From assembly GCA_963709355.1 (NCBI GenBank), contig CAVPVY010000005.1, positions 2,666,001-2,730,000 on the forward strand: a stretch of DNA of 64,000 nucleotides. The letters are read 5' to 3'. A program made the translations under genes and the position numbers. The notes under the pieces were generated by a model. The model did not search any database. It was given only the letters and a program-made list of their open reading frames with translations, and had not been told where the DNA came from. This document shows, one piece after another, positions 25,408 to 34,462 of the stretch (its first letter is position 1; each line of letters begins with the position of its first letter). The stretch is from PLOWO2-12-38-17 sp963709355 (GTDB taxonomy: Bacteria; Planctomycetota; Brocadiia; Brocadiales; Brocadiaceae).

Positions 25408-28212
25408 CTAATTTGTTTCCAGATATTTTTTCAAGAACCTTCCCGTATGTGACCGTGGGTTTTTCGCTACCTGTTCGGGGATGCCTGTCGCCACTACTTC
25501 CCCACCATTTCCGCCGCCTTCAGGTCCCAGGTCTATTATAAAGTCTGCTGTTTTTATTACTTCCATATTATGTTCAATGACCAGGACGGTATTCTCCATA
25601 TCAACCAGTCTGTGTAAAATCTTCAAAAGCTGTTGGATATCGTGAAAGTGTAAACCTGTAGTAGGCTCGTCCAGGATATACAGTGTTTTCCCTGTGGCAC
25701 GCTTTGAGAGTTCTGCGGCAAGTTTAATTCTTTGCGCCTCACCGCCGGAAAGAGAAGTGCTTGACTGCCCAAGCTTGATATACCCCAGTCCAACATCGTT
25801 AAGTGTTTTTAAAACATGTTCTATTTTTGGTATGTTTATGAAAAAATGATAGGCGTCTTCTATATACATGTCGAGGACGTCTGAGATGTTTTTGTTTTTA
25901 TAGACAGTTTCAAGGGTTGCCTGGTTGTATCTTTTACCCTTACAATCTTCGCAGGAGATATACATATCCGGCAGGAAATTCATTTCAACTTTTTTAATCC
26001 CCTGCCCCTTACAGGCTTCACAACGGCCACCGCTTAAGTTAAAACTATACCTGCCAGCGGTATAGCCGCGAATCTTTGCTTCCTGTGTTTTTGCAAAGAG
26101 AGAGCGGATTAAATCAAATAACTTTGTATATGTTGCAGGATTTGAGCGGGGAGTGCGGCCAATAGGTGATTGATCTATTACCACGACCTTATCTATACGT
26201 TCAACCCCAAGAATTTTATCGTGTTCTGCAGGAGATTCATGACTGCCATACAGCGATTTTGCGAGTGACCGATAGAGTATGTCGTTTACCAGCGTGCTTT
26301 TCCCTGAGCCGGATACACCTGTCACACAGCAAAAGGTTTTAAGCGGTATTTTTACGTTAATGGCCTTCAGATTATAAGCCCTGGCGCCTATTATTTCGAT
26401 AGAGTTTTTAAGATTTGTTTCTCTTCTTCTTTGCGGGATTTCAATTTTGTGTATATGGTTCAGATATTGTCCTGTCAGTGAGTTTTTATTCCCGGTAATT
26501 TCTTTTAATGTTCCATGAGCGACTATGTTGCCGCCTTTTTCGCCAGCTCCCGGGCCAAGATCCATTATATAATCTGCGTTTCTGATGGCGTGTTCATCGT
26601 GTTCAACGAGTATCACGGTGTTTCCATTGTTTTTTAATGTAGCGAGCGTCTGCATGAGCCGTTCATTATCTCTCGGATGGAGACCTATCGTTGGTTCATC
26701 CAGCACATAACAAACACCAACGAGGCCAGACCCAGCTTGCGCGGCAAGCTGGGTTCTCTGTGCTTCGCCACCAGAAAGGGTATCGCTGCTTCGTTCCAAA
26801 GCCAGATAGTGCAGTCCGACATCAAGCATAAAGCGAAGCTTATTATTTATTTCCTTTATAATCTGCTTTGAAATGGTTGTTTGCTGTTCGTTTAGTTTTA
26901 GTGTTTTAAAAAATTTAAGGGCTTCTTCTGCGGTCAGATTGAGAACATCGTGAATGGATTTACCGTTGATTTTTACCGATAAGGATTCAGGTCGCAATCT
27001 TGCGCCGTTACAGGCAGTGCAGGTTTTATGGTTCATGTAGCCTGAAAGGCGGCTCAAGACTCGTTCACTGGATGTTTTTTCATAGATGCGCCTGAGGTTG
27101 GGGATTATACCTTCAAATTCGTTTGTGCCGTAAAGCAATGCATGCTGGGTTTCTTTGGCTAGTTTTATAAACGGCATGGTTAAAGATTTGGGAAAGGCAT
27201 TTGAAAAGGTTTTGATTTGGTTGTTGTAGTATGATTGGGTTAGCGACTCCCAGTTTTGCCATGCATGGACGGCGCCATTTTTTAAGCTAAGCTGTTTATT
27301 GGTTATAATAAGGTCAGGGTCAAAATCAAGTGTTTTTCCAAGTCCGTTACAGGCAGGACAGGCACCGTACGGGCTGTTAAAGGAAAACATGCGGGGCGTT
27401 AATTCTTCGTAACCGGCTCCGCATTTTGGGCAGCCAAGGCGTTCATTAAAGACAAGGTCTGTCCGGTGTTTTTTGTTTTCATGGCTTACCAGTAAGACAC
27501 CCTCCGAAAGTTCCAGGCAGGTTTCTATAGAATTGCAGATGCGTTTTTGAATGCCTTCCTTGATAACCAAGCGATCAACGATAATATCAATTTCGTGGGT
27601 TTTGTATCTTGCCAGTTTCGGTATTGTTGCAAGGTCAACGATGCTATTATCAATACGCGCCCTTACGAAGCCTTTTTGTATTATTGATTGGAGGACTTCG
27701 CGATGTTCGCCTTTTTTGCCTTTTATAATCGGGGCAAGAAGCATGATGCTGGTTTCCCGGGGAAGTTCCATTATTCTTTTTATCATGTGGTCAATGGTTT
27801 GACGGGAGATTACGCATTTACACCTGTAACAATAGGGTGTGCCGATTTTTGCGTACAAAAGCCGTAAGTAATCGTAAATCTCGGTTATGGTTGCGACGGT
27901 AGAGCGCGGACTTGGCGGGCAGGTGCGTTGTTCGATAGCGACAGTCGGCGGTAGCCCTTCAATAAGCTCTACATCAGGTTTTTGTATTTGGTCCAAAAAT
28001 TGTCTCGCATAGGACGAAAGACTTTCTATGTAGCGTCGCTGTCCTTCTGCATAAATAGTATCAAAGGCAAGCGTTGATTTTCCTGAACCGCTTATGCCGG
28101 TGATAACAGTGAGGCGGTCCCTGGGTATATTTACGTTAATACCCTTTAGGTTGTGTTCCCTTGCGCCGCGAATAGTGATGACGTTGTTTTCGTTTGCGGT
28201 TTTAATAGTCAT
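25408..28212 (-). CDS. uvrA: Excinuclease ABC subunit A
   Basis: A 934-residue ABC-type ATPase from the ATG at 28212 (E. coli UvrA has 940). Two P-loops are present, GISGSGKSTLAFDTIYAEGQ and GVSGSGKSTLVNDIL, with two ABC signatures (SGGEAQR, twice) and zinc fingers including CxxC...CxxC segments (CPKCGAGYEE; CEACKGQG with CEDCKGKR). It recognises DNA lesions with UvrB for nucleotide excision repair. An in-frame TTG at 28275 would overlap pepA by 23 bp and adds an unconserved extension, so ATG is preferred. It is transcribed with pepA and converges on gspE. Confidence 0.96.
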   Translation of the reverse strand: MTIKTANENNVITIRGAREHNLKGINVNIPRDRLTVITGISGSGKSTLAFDTIYAEGQRRYIESLSSYARQFLDQIQKPDVELIEGLPPTVAIEQRTCPPSPRSTVATITEIYDYLRLLYAKIGTPYCYRCKCVISRQTIDHMIKRIMELPRETSIMLLAPIIKGKKGEHREVLQSIIQKGFVRARIDNSIVDLATIPKLARYKTHEIDIIVDRLVIKEGIQKRICNSIETCLELSEGVLLVSHENKKHRTDLVFNERLGCPKCGAGYEELTPRMFSFNSPYGACPACNGLGKTLDFDPDLIITNKQLSLKNGAVHAWQNWESLTQSYYNNQIKTFSNAFPKSLTMPFIKLAKETQHALLYGTNEFEGIIPNLRRIYEKTSSERVLSRLSGYMNHKTCTACNGARLRPESLSVKINGKSIHDVLNLTAEEALKFFKTLKLNEQQTTISKQIIKEINNKLRFMLDVGLHYLALERSSDTLSGGEAQRTQLAAQAGSGLVGVCYVLDEPTIGLHPRDNERLMQTLATLKNNGNTVILVEHDEHAIRNADYIMDLGPGAGEKGGNIVAHGTLKEITGNKNSLTGQYLNHIHKIEIPQRRRETNLKNSIEIIGARAYNLKAINVKIPLKTFCCVTGVSGSGKSTLVNDILYRSLAKSLYGSHESPAEHDKILGVERIDKVVVIDQSPIGRTPRSNPATYTKLFDLIRSLFAKTQEAKIRGYTAGRYSFNLSGGRCEACKGQGIKKVEMNFLPDMYISCEDCKGKRYNQATLETVYKNKNISDVLDMYIEDAYHFFINIPKIEHVLKTLNDVGLGYIKLGQSSTSLSGGEAQRIKLAAELSKRATGKTLYILDEPTTGLHFHDIQQLLKILHRLVDMENTVLVIEHNMEVIKTADFIIDLGPEGGGNGGEVVATGIPEQVAKNPRSHTGRFLKKYLETN

Positions 28213-28252
28213 AAACGAGGGTGGCTGTATTGATATTGTTATAAGTGTGTTT

Positions 28253-29761
28253 TTATCGGAGTTTTGTCCAATCAATCACTAGTTGGGTGAGTAATCGGAC
28301 TCCCACGCCGGTAGCCCCTTTTTGCAGATATGCGGTATTTTTTTCAGCCCAGGAAGTACCTGCGATATCAAGGTGTACCCAGGGATATTTTTCTGTAAAT
28401 TTACTGAGAAAGCATGCTGCGGTTATAGCGCCTGCGTAGGGGCCTCCGATATTTTTAATATCTGCAATATCGCTTTTGATTTGTTCTTGATAGTCCTCCC
28501 ACAGCGGAAGCTCCCAAACCCTTTCCCATGTTTTTTCGCTGGCAGCTTTTACCCTTTTTTTCAATTCGTCATTGTTGCCTAGCATGCCGGAGGCTGCAGT
28601 GCCAAGAGCAACGACACAAGACCCTGTAAGTGTGGCAAGATCAATTACTGCGTTTGGTTTATACTTTTCTGCATAAGTCAGGGCGTCAGCAAGTATCAGG
28701 CGGCCTTCTGCATCTGTATTTGCCACTTCAGCGGTTTTGCCTGAACAAAATTTTATAATATCACCCGGCTTGATTGCAGAACCATCTGGCATGTTTTCTG
28801 TCCAGGGGACGAGACCTATTATATGCTGGTTTAAATTCATTCTGGATATGGTTTTTAAAGCCCCCAGTACGGCGCCGCCGCCGGACATATCACATTTCAT
28901 TTGATCCATATCCTTTGCCTGTTTAAGGCAAATTCCGCCGGAATCAAAGGTTAGCCCTTTACCAACAAATACAATTGTATCCTGATTTTTTGAATGCGGA
29001 TTATATTCGAGTATTGTGAATTTTGGCGGTTGTGTGCTGCCTCTTGAAACGCCAAGAATGCCGCCCATGCCCAATTTTTTTAGTTCTGGAGTTGATAGTG
29101 TCTTACATTTGATACCAAGTTGTCGCGCCATTTTTTCAGCAATATCGGCAAGGATTGTTGGTGTTTTGTCCTGCGCAGGTGTATTTGTCAAATCACGTGT
29201 AAAACAGACAGCATCTGCAATAATCCGGCCGTGATTAACGGCAATGCGGGAAGTATGTGATATATCTTTGTCTGACACAATAAGTATAAGAGATTTTATT
29301 TCTTTATGTTCTTCGGGTGGGACTTGTTTATATTTTCGGAACTTATACTGTGAGAGCAGAAATCCTTCAATATAAGCCTGATACCATTCTTTTGATTTTG
29401 AAGCGGGTATTTCAATAGAATCCATTATGCCTGTAATCTCTTTAATGCCCGCATCGCGTAAAATGGTGGCAGTGGTACCAGCAGCCTGTCTGATTTTGTC
29501 AGAAGTAATGTCTTTCTTTATGCCCAACCCCACCAGCATTATTCGTTTAGCCGGGATTTTCCCGTAAGTTGGAAGAATAATTGTTTTATTAAGTTTTGGG
29601 ATAAATTCCTTTTTGTTTAGCAATCCTGAGATGGCGTTGTTTAATGCGGTGTCACAGTATTTAAGTAAACTGTTAATTGTTTTAGCGTTTTCGTATAAAT
29701 AAAACACCTGTACTTCTGCGGGCTGGTTTTCAAATTTGCCAATCTTTGTTTGTATATTCAA
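28253..29761 (-). CDS. pepA: Leucyl aminopeptidase
   Basis: A 502-residue M17 peptidase. The C-terminal catalytic half shows GKGLTFDSGGICLK with metal ligands, DMDQMKCDMSGGGAVLG and the signature NTDAEGRLILADALTYA. The N-terminal half is the usual macrodomain-like region. It removes N-terminal residues from peptides using two divalent metals, as a hexamer; some homologues also bind DNA. The start is a TTG closely preceded by a strong AAGGAGG (4-base spacing). It is 40 bp upstream of the uvrA ATG, so the two likely share a transcript. Confidence 0.94.
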   Translation of the reverse strand: MNIQTKIGKFENQPAEVQVFYLYENAKTINSLLKYCDTALNNAISGLLNKKEFIPKLNKTIILPTYGKIPAKRIMLVGLGIKKDITSDKIRQAAGTTATILRDAGIKEITGIMDSIEIPASKSKEWYQAYIEGFLLSQYKFRKYKQVPPEEHKEIKSLILIVSDKDISHTSRIAVNHGRIIADAVCFTRDLTNTPAQDKTPTILADIAEKMARQLGIKCKTLSTPELKKLGMGGILGVSRGSTQPPKFTILEYNPHSKNQDTIVFVGKGLTFDSGGICLKQAKDMDQMKCDMSGGGAVLGALKTISRMNLNQHIIGLVPWTENMPDGSAIKPGDIIKFCSGKTAEVANTDAEGRLILADALTYAEKYKPNAVIDLATLTGSCVVALGTAASGMLGNNDELKKRVKAASEKTWERVWELPLWEDYQEQIKSDIADIKNIGGPYAGAITAACFLSKFTEKYPWVHLDIAGTSWAEKNTAYLQKGATGVGVRLLTQLVIDWTKLR

Positions 29762-30267
29762 GGTGCCTCCTTTTTAAATTATTGAAAGGTTTTTTAAAAT
29801 CTACATTTAGGAATTTAAAAAGATTTAAATTAGATACTTCAGGGCGTCTGCCCTGAGCATGAAATTAAGATGTTTCGCTTGTGCTAGGCATGCCAATATA
29901 TAAAGGGTTCAACATGGCATAGCGTCATTCCTTCGCTTGTCAAGGACGGCGTCTGAGCAGAGCGAAGAAGCTAATTTAATTGCCCGGATTATATTTTATT
30001 ACAGGTGTAGGGAAATAAAGTTAAATATCAAAACATATATTATTATCAATTATTATGTTAAACGTCAATGATTTAGCAATAAATTGAATAGAGGCTGTAT
30101 TTATTGTTTAGTCTGGTTAAATCAAAAACGAATTAAGCGGGGCAAAGATTTTATTGGTTTTTCCAAGCTTTTTGTTCGATTGCCTGGTGCGCATACCAAT
30201 TTGACATGTGTTATACTTTGTAATGGCTTGAAAAGCATCTGGTGTGGTTTCAGCGTGGGATTTAGGA
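29762..30267. other. 506-bp gap with a short perfect hairpin and repeat debris
   Basis: No credible gene is present. TCAGGGC-gtct-GCCCTGA is a perfect 7-bp hairpin at 29839-29856. Around 29930-29970 there is sequence of the GTCATTC...AGCGAAGAA type like that near 4138, which looks like degraded repeat material. The strong ribosome site of pepA is at the left edge. Confidence 0.5.
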
Positions 30268-31854
30268 TTAGTTTAAGGTGGTTTTTAATTCAGCGATTTC
30301 ATTTTTTATTTCTTCTGCATCCGGGGCATTGGGATTTAGTTTCAGGTATATTAAGAAGTCTTTTTCTGCATTTTCTTTTTTCCCAAGTTTTTTGTAAGTG
30401 TATCCCCGGTTAAGGTATGCAAAGGGATTCAAAGGGAACAGCTCGATAGATGTATTAAAATCTGTAAGTGCATCCGCCTGCCTTTCAATCTGTATTTTGA
30501 CGAGACCCCGCTCAAAGTATACACCAGCAAGCCTTGGACTGAGTTCTATTACTTTGTTGTAATCTTCAAGCGCCTTTTCAAATGCCTTTTTACCGCGATA
30601 AGCCTTTGCGCGGATGTAATATGCAAAGCCATTTTTTGGAGCAGATTTTAAAAAAGTTGTTACATCGCTGATTGCGTCATCGAATTGTTGCATATCTGCG
30701 TGGAGGATAGCCCTTTTCATATAAATTTCAGTATTACAGGGCTCGAGTTCGAGGGCTTTGTTGAAGTCTGACAGGGCTTTTTCCTGCTCGCCTGCTTCTG
30801 CGTAAGCAAGTCCACGCTGTGCATAGGCTGCTGCAAATTTTGAATCTAAGGAGACTGCCATTGTTAAATCTTCTATAGCAAGGTCGGCTCTTCCAATCAT
30901 TTTAAAGGCAATGCCACGATTATAGTAGGAAAGGATAGAATTCGGGTCTAAAGACAACGCCTTGCTGTAATCCATAAGCGCCTTATCAATGTTTTCTGTT
31001 GATGCATAAGCGGAGCCGCGGTTGTAATACGCCGGGGCATAGTCAGGATTGAGCTTTAAGGCTTTATCATAATCACTTAAAGCCTGTTCTATATTCCTCA
31101 TCTTTTCATAAATTACACCGCGATTGCAGAATGCTGCGGCATCATTTCCATGCAGTTTGATTGCATGGTTTACATCCTTTAATGCGGCATCCAGCTTGCC
31201 ATTGTTTTTTTGAATAATTGAACGGTTTAGATAGATATTTGCAATAACCTCATCTAGAGTTAGATTTTTAAGATAGTATCCAGCCTTGATGCATATTTGC
31301 GGTATCCGTTTGCCGGGCATATTAACATAATAGCTGTCAGGGGTTGCCATGCCTTCGTAGCCAGTTTCAATATTCTTACGAAAATCACCATCGTCGTAGC
31401 GCACAAAAATGTGTTCGGGGACGCTTACGCCGTAGATGGGCAGGTGTAACCCTTCCGCTATGCACAAATAAAGAATAGATAGGCCAACACAGTTCCCGGT
31501 ATTTGTATCAAGTACTTTATTTAAAGATATATGTTCAAGCCTCCCCGTCTGGACGTACTTGAATTGAAGCTCATTGAAAAGCACGATATTAATAGTTTTT
31601 ATAATTTGTTCAGGTTCTGTTTCATCTCTGAGGCTAGTTTGTATATTTTTAATAATATTGTCAAGTTTTGTAAGATATTGTTTTGTGTCTAGTTCAGGGT
31701 ATGATTCTTTTGCAATATTTAAAGCTGTCCTTGCAAGGGTTGTTTCTTGTGTGTTTATTTCCCACACGGTTTTTTGTTTGAAGTCGTCTGCCATGGAATT
31801 TGACGCAAGAAATATAAGCGCCGATATTATGGCAAGGGATTTTTTAGTATGCAT
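30268..31854 (-). CDS. Secreted transglutaminase-like / TPR-repeat protein
   Basis: A 528-residue protein with a signal peptide ending near SNSMA. Residues about 30-200 form a SirB1-type transglutaminase-like domain: Cys122 in NTGNCVGLSILY and His148 in VPEHIFVRYDDG are the likely Cys-His pair. The rest is about nine tetratricopeptide repeats of the AYYNRG...KALxLDP type. It lies downstream of, and overlaps by 11 bp, a sugar transferase gene, so translation is probably coupled. The role is unknown; a periplasmic scaffold or processing factor for surface polysaccharide or protein is a guess from context. Confidence 0.7.
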   Translation of the reverse strand: MHTKKSLAIISALIFLASNSMADDFKQKTVWEINTQETTLARTALNIAKESYPELDTKQYLTKLDNIIKNIQTSLRDETEPEQIIKTINIVLFNELQFKYVQTGRLEHISLNKVLDTNTGNCVGLSILYLCIAEGLHLPIYGVSVPEHIFVRYDDGDFRKNIETGYEGMATPDSYYVNMPGKRIPQICIKAGYYLKNLTLDEVIANIYLNRSIIQKNNGKLDAALKDVNHAIKLHGNDAAAFCNRGVIYEKMRNIEQALSDYDKALKLNPDYAPAYYNRGSAYASTENIDKALMDYSKALSLDPNSILSYYNRGIAFKMIGRADLAIEDLTMAVSLDSKFAAAYAQRGLAYAEAGEQEKALSDFNKALELEPCNTEIYMKRAILHADMQQFDDAISDVTTFLKSAPKNGFAYYIRAKAYRGKKAFEKALEDYNKVIELSPRLAGVYFERGLVKIQIERQADALTDFNTSIELFPLNPFAYLNRGYTYKKLGKKENAEKDFLIYLKLNPNAPDAEEIKNEIAELKTTLN

Positions 31855-33247
31855 TTTTATTTACAAGGCCATTCCAGATAGTCAGCCATATTATTTTTAG
31901 ATCAAGAGACAGCGACCAGTTTTCGATGTAGTACAGGTCATATTCGATACGTTTTTCGAGGGAGGTGCTTCCGCGCCAGCCGTTAACCTGTGCCCAACCT
32001 GTAATCCCTGCCTTCATTTTGTGTCTTAACATGTACTTTGGGATTTTGTTCCTGAAATTTTCAATAAATACAGGACGTTCTGGCCGGGGCCCTACGATGC
32101 TCATATCTCCTTTGAGAACATTAAAGAATTGCGGGTGTTCGTCCATGCTTGTCATTCTGAGAAATCTGCCAATGGTTGTGCATCTTGGATCGTTTTTCTT
32201 TGCCCAGACAGGACCTGTCTCGGCTTCTGCATTTACCAGCATAGTACGGAATTTGATCATGGTAAATATTTTACCATCCAATCCCATTCGTTCCTGTTTA
32301 TAAAAAACGGGGCCTTTAGAGGTTAATTTTATTAATAAGGCTATAATCAGCATGAATGGACTTAATAGAATCAATATAAAAGAGGAAAAAATAATGTCCA
32401 GAGCCCTTTTTATAATGAGATTCCAGCCATATAACGGTGTATCGCATAGGGTGATAAGCGGCATGCCATCAAATTCATTTATCCTGCCGCGTAATGTGGC
32501 AAACTCAAAGAGGTCTGGTAAAACTACAACACTAACAGATTCGTCTGCTATATAATCAAGGATACCCTTTAGTTGATTGTGTGCATGATAAGGTAAGGCG
32601 ATAAAAACAATATCAATACCATGCTTTTTAATCAATTCACGGAGATTAAGGTGGCTTCCAAGAATCTTTGTCCCCTGTATTTCTGCACCGACATTATCAG
32701 GCGTGTTTGCTATAAAACCTTTTATTTGAACACCAAGATCAAGGCGGCTCTTTAATTTATGAACAAGTTCCTGTCCTAGTTTTTCTGTGCCGACGACAAG
32801 AGCAAATCTTTTATTATAACCCTTTTTCCTTATAAAGCTGAGGAACGCTCTGAATAGAATACGCGTTAAGCTAAGGAATACAATGTTAATAAGCCAGAAG
32901 TAAAAGAAGGTTAGCCTGGAAAACTCATACTGGCGGAATAGAAATGTTAGTGAAACAAGGATTAGTGTAGCGAATGTGGAGGCTTTACCGATATCTATGA
33001 CCTCAGAAAATATGGTTGAAATTCTGCGCGGGCGGTAAAGCCCAAAAGCCTTGAAAACCATGCCCCATAGTGGGATCATAAAGAAAAGAAGCATTAGGTA
33101 TATCTTGAGGGGTGGGATTGTTTTGTAGGCTGGGACAATGCCTGAATACATACGTAAATAGTATGAACATATCCATGCGGTGGATAAGCCAAGCCAGTCT
33201 ACTATGAGTACTAACGATTCAAAAAACTTGCTGTGTTTTCTTAACAT
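31844..33247 (-). CDS. Polyprenyl-phosphate sugar-1-phosphate transferase (exopolysaccharide initiating)
   Basis: A 467-residue WcaJ/WbaP-type membrane enzyme. Four or five N-terminal transmembrane helices are followed by a CoA-binding-like Rossmann region (FALVVGTEKLGQELV) and a further helix. The cytosolic catalytic domain contains KRALDIIFSS, YKQERMGLDG, FTMIKFRTM, TSMDEHPQFFNVLKGDMSIVGPRPE and a C-terminal GWAQVNGWRG. It transfers a hexose-1-phosphate to undecaprenyl phosphate to begin exopolysaccharide or glycan assembly. The TPR protein follows it with an 11-bp overlap. No glycosyltransferase cluster is visible nearby. Confidence 0.9.
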   Translation of the reverse strand: MLRKHSKFFESLVLIVDWLGLSTAWICSYYLRMYSGIVPAYKTIPPLKIYLMLLFFMIPLWGMVFKAFGLYRPRRISTIFSEVIDIGKASTFATLILVSLTFLFRQYEFSRLTFFYFWLINIVFLSLTRILFRAFLSFIRKKGYNKRFALVVGTEKLGQELVHKLKSRLDLGVQIKGFIANTPDNVGAEIQGTKILGSHLNLRELIKKHGIDIVFIALPYHAHNQLKGILDYIADESVSVVVLPDLFEFATLRGRINEFDGMPLITLCDTPLYGWNLIIKRALDIIFSSFILILLSPFMLIIALLIKLTSKGPVFYKQERMGLDGKIFTMIKFRTMLVNAEAETGPVWAKKNDPRCTTIGRFLRMTSMDEHPQFFNVLKGDMSIVGPRPERPVFIENFRNKIPKYMLRHKMKAGITGWAQVNGWRGSTSLEKRIEYDLYYIENWSLSLDLKIIWLTIWNGLVNKNAY

Positions 33248-33589
33248 AAGAGGATGGATTTTAATCAGGGTTAAATTTTTCTACCATTTTGAAAATTTTA
33301 ACATAAAGCTTAATAAAATAGTAGAATTATAGTAATCAAATCAATCACTTTATTAAAGGATAAAGCTGGAGAATAATATGTAAAAATTAATTATAATTTA
33401 TAAAAATGTTTGGTGCATGTCAGTTTACTTGATATTGTCCGATTAAAAGGTTTTTCCGGGGTACATAAAAATTGATTAAAATTGCTGATTCTGGTATACA
33501 TAATATTTAAACAAGAATTTTGGATAGTGTAATGCCCCGTTTCAGGGTGGAGCGTTATATAAACACGGAAGATAAAGTTTACTAAAAGA
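33248..33589. other. 342-bp divergent gap, AT-rich
   Basis: It separates the minus-strand sugar transferase from the plus-strand RluA-type gene. A promoter for the latter is visible at 33472-33500. No gene, repeat or RNA was recognised in the remainder. Confidence 0.5.
33472..33500 (+). promoter_or_regulatory. Possible promoter for the RluA-type gene
   Basis: TTGATT (33472-33477), 17-bp spacer, TATACA (33495-33500), about 90 bp before the ATG. Confidence 0.45.
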
Positions 33590-34429
33590 ATGTCAATAAA
33601 GGAATTTACGTTTTCTGCGAAAGAGTGTGCGAATACACTTTTAGATTTTATAGCTTTAAAGCTGGCTTCATCCAAAAAAAGGGCGAAAAGGCTGCTTGAC
33701 AAACGACAGGTTTTTGTAAATAAGAAGCGGGTCTGGATTGCTTCACATATACTTAAAAGAGGCGATAAGGTAGAGGTAATTGCTGAGGGAATAAAGGCCT
33801 CTGTAGTTAATAAGGATGCGATTCTATATGAAGACAATTATTATTTGATTGTTGCAAAATCACCTGATATTTTAACAAACGGTCCCAGAAGTCTTGAAGA
33901 GATGTTGAAAAAGCGCTTTGACGATAACCGAATTCAGGCAGTTCATCGGCTTGACAAGGATACGTCAGGCGCAGTTGTATTTGCAAGGAGTAAAGAAGCC
34001 TTTGAACATTTAAAAAATCTGTTTAAAAAAAATCTGGTTAAGAAGGTTTACAGGGTTATTGTAAAAGGACAATTAGAGACACAGTTATTTACAATAAACA
34101 CCCCGATTCGCGGGCAAAATGCCGTTACACATGTAAAAGTTATAACTAGCAGTAAATATGTATCTTATCTGGAAGTGAATATAGAAACAGGCAGAACGCA
34201 CCAGATTAGGGTGCATCTTGCTTCTATAGGACTTCCTGTTGTTGGTGAGACAGAATATGACCGTAAACCAGTTGAAATATCACGGCTGAGAAGTGTTCCA
34301 AGGCAGATGCTTCACGCATATAAGGTATCTTTTAATCATCCATATACTCTAAAGTTGGTATCTGTTACAGCGAAAGTACCGGACGACTTTAGTCAATGCC
34401 TGAGGTTGTTATTCCTTATAGATGATTAA
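33590..34429 (+). CDS. RluA-family 23S rRNA pseudouridine synthase
   Basis: A 279-residue enzyme with an N-terminal S4 RNA-binding domain (residues about 15-70, SKKRAKRLLDKRQVFVNKK) and the catalytic domain containing HRLDKDTSG at 119-127, whose Asp122 is the nucleophile. Later family motifs are TGRTHQIRVHLAS and the GETEYDRK segment. It isomerises specific uridines in rRNA; RluC/RluD-type or another subfamily cannot be told from sequence by eye. The dinG-like gene follows after 33 bp. Confidence 0.88.
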   Translation: MSIKEFTFSAKECANTLLDFIALKLASSKKRAKRLLDKRQVFVNKKRVWIASHILKRGDKVEVIAEGIKASVVNKDAILYEDNYYLIVAKSPDILTNGPRSLEEMLKKRFDDNRIQAVHRLDKDTSGAVVFARSKEAFEHLKNLFKKNLVKKVYRVIVKGQLETQLFTINTPIRGQNAVTHVKVITSSKYVSYLEVNIETGRTHQIRVHLASIGLPVVGETEYDRKPVEISRLRSVPRQMLHAYKVSFNHPYTLKLVSVTAKVPDDFSQCLRLLFLIDD

Positions 34430-34462
34430 AAAGGCGTAGCAAGTGATTTAAAGAGAGCTGGT

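Noticed and set aside
30084..30413. 109-codon plus-strand frame near the TPR gene
   Set aside because: It is antisense to the TPR protein, low-complexity and has no ribosome site; it looks like a shadow.
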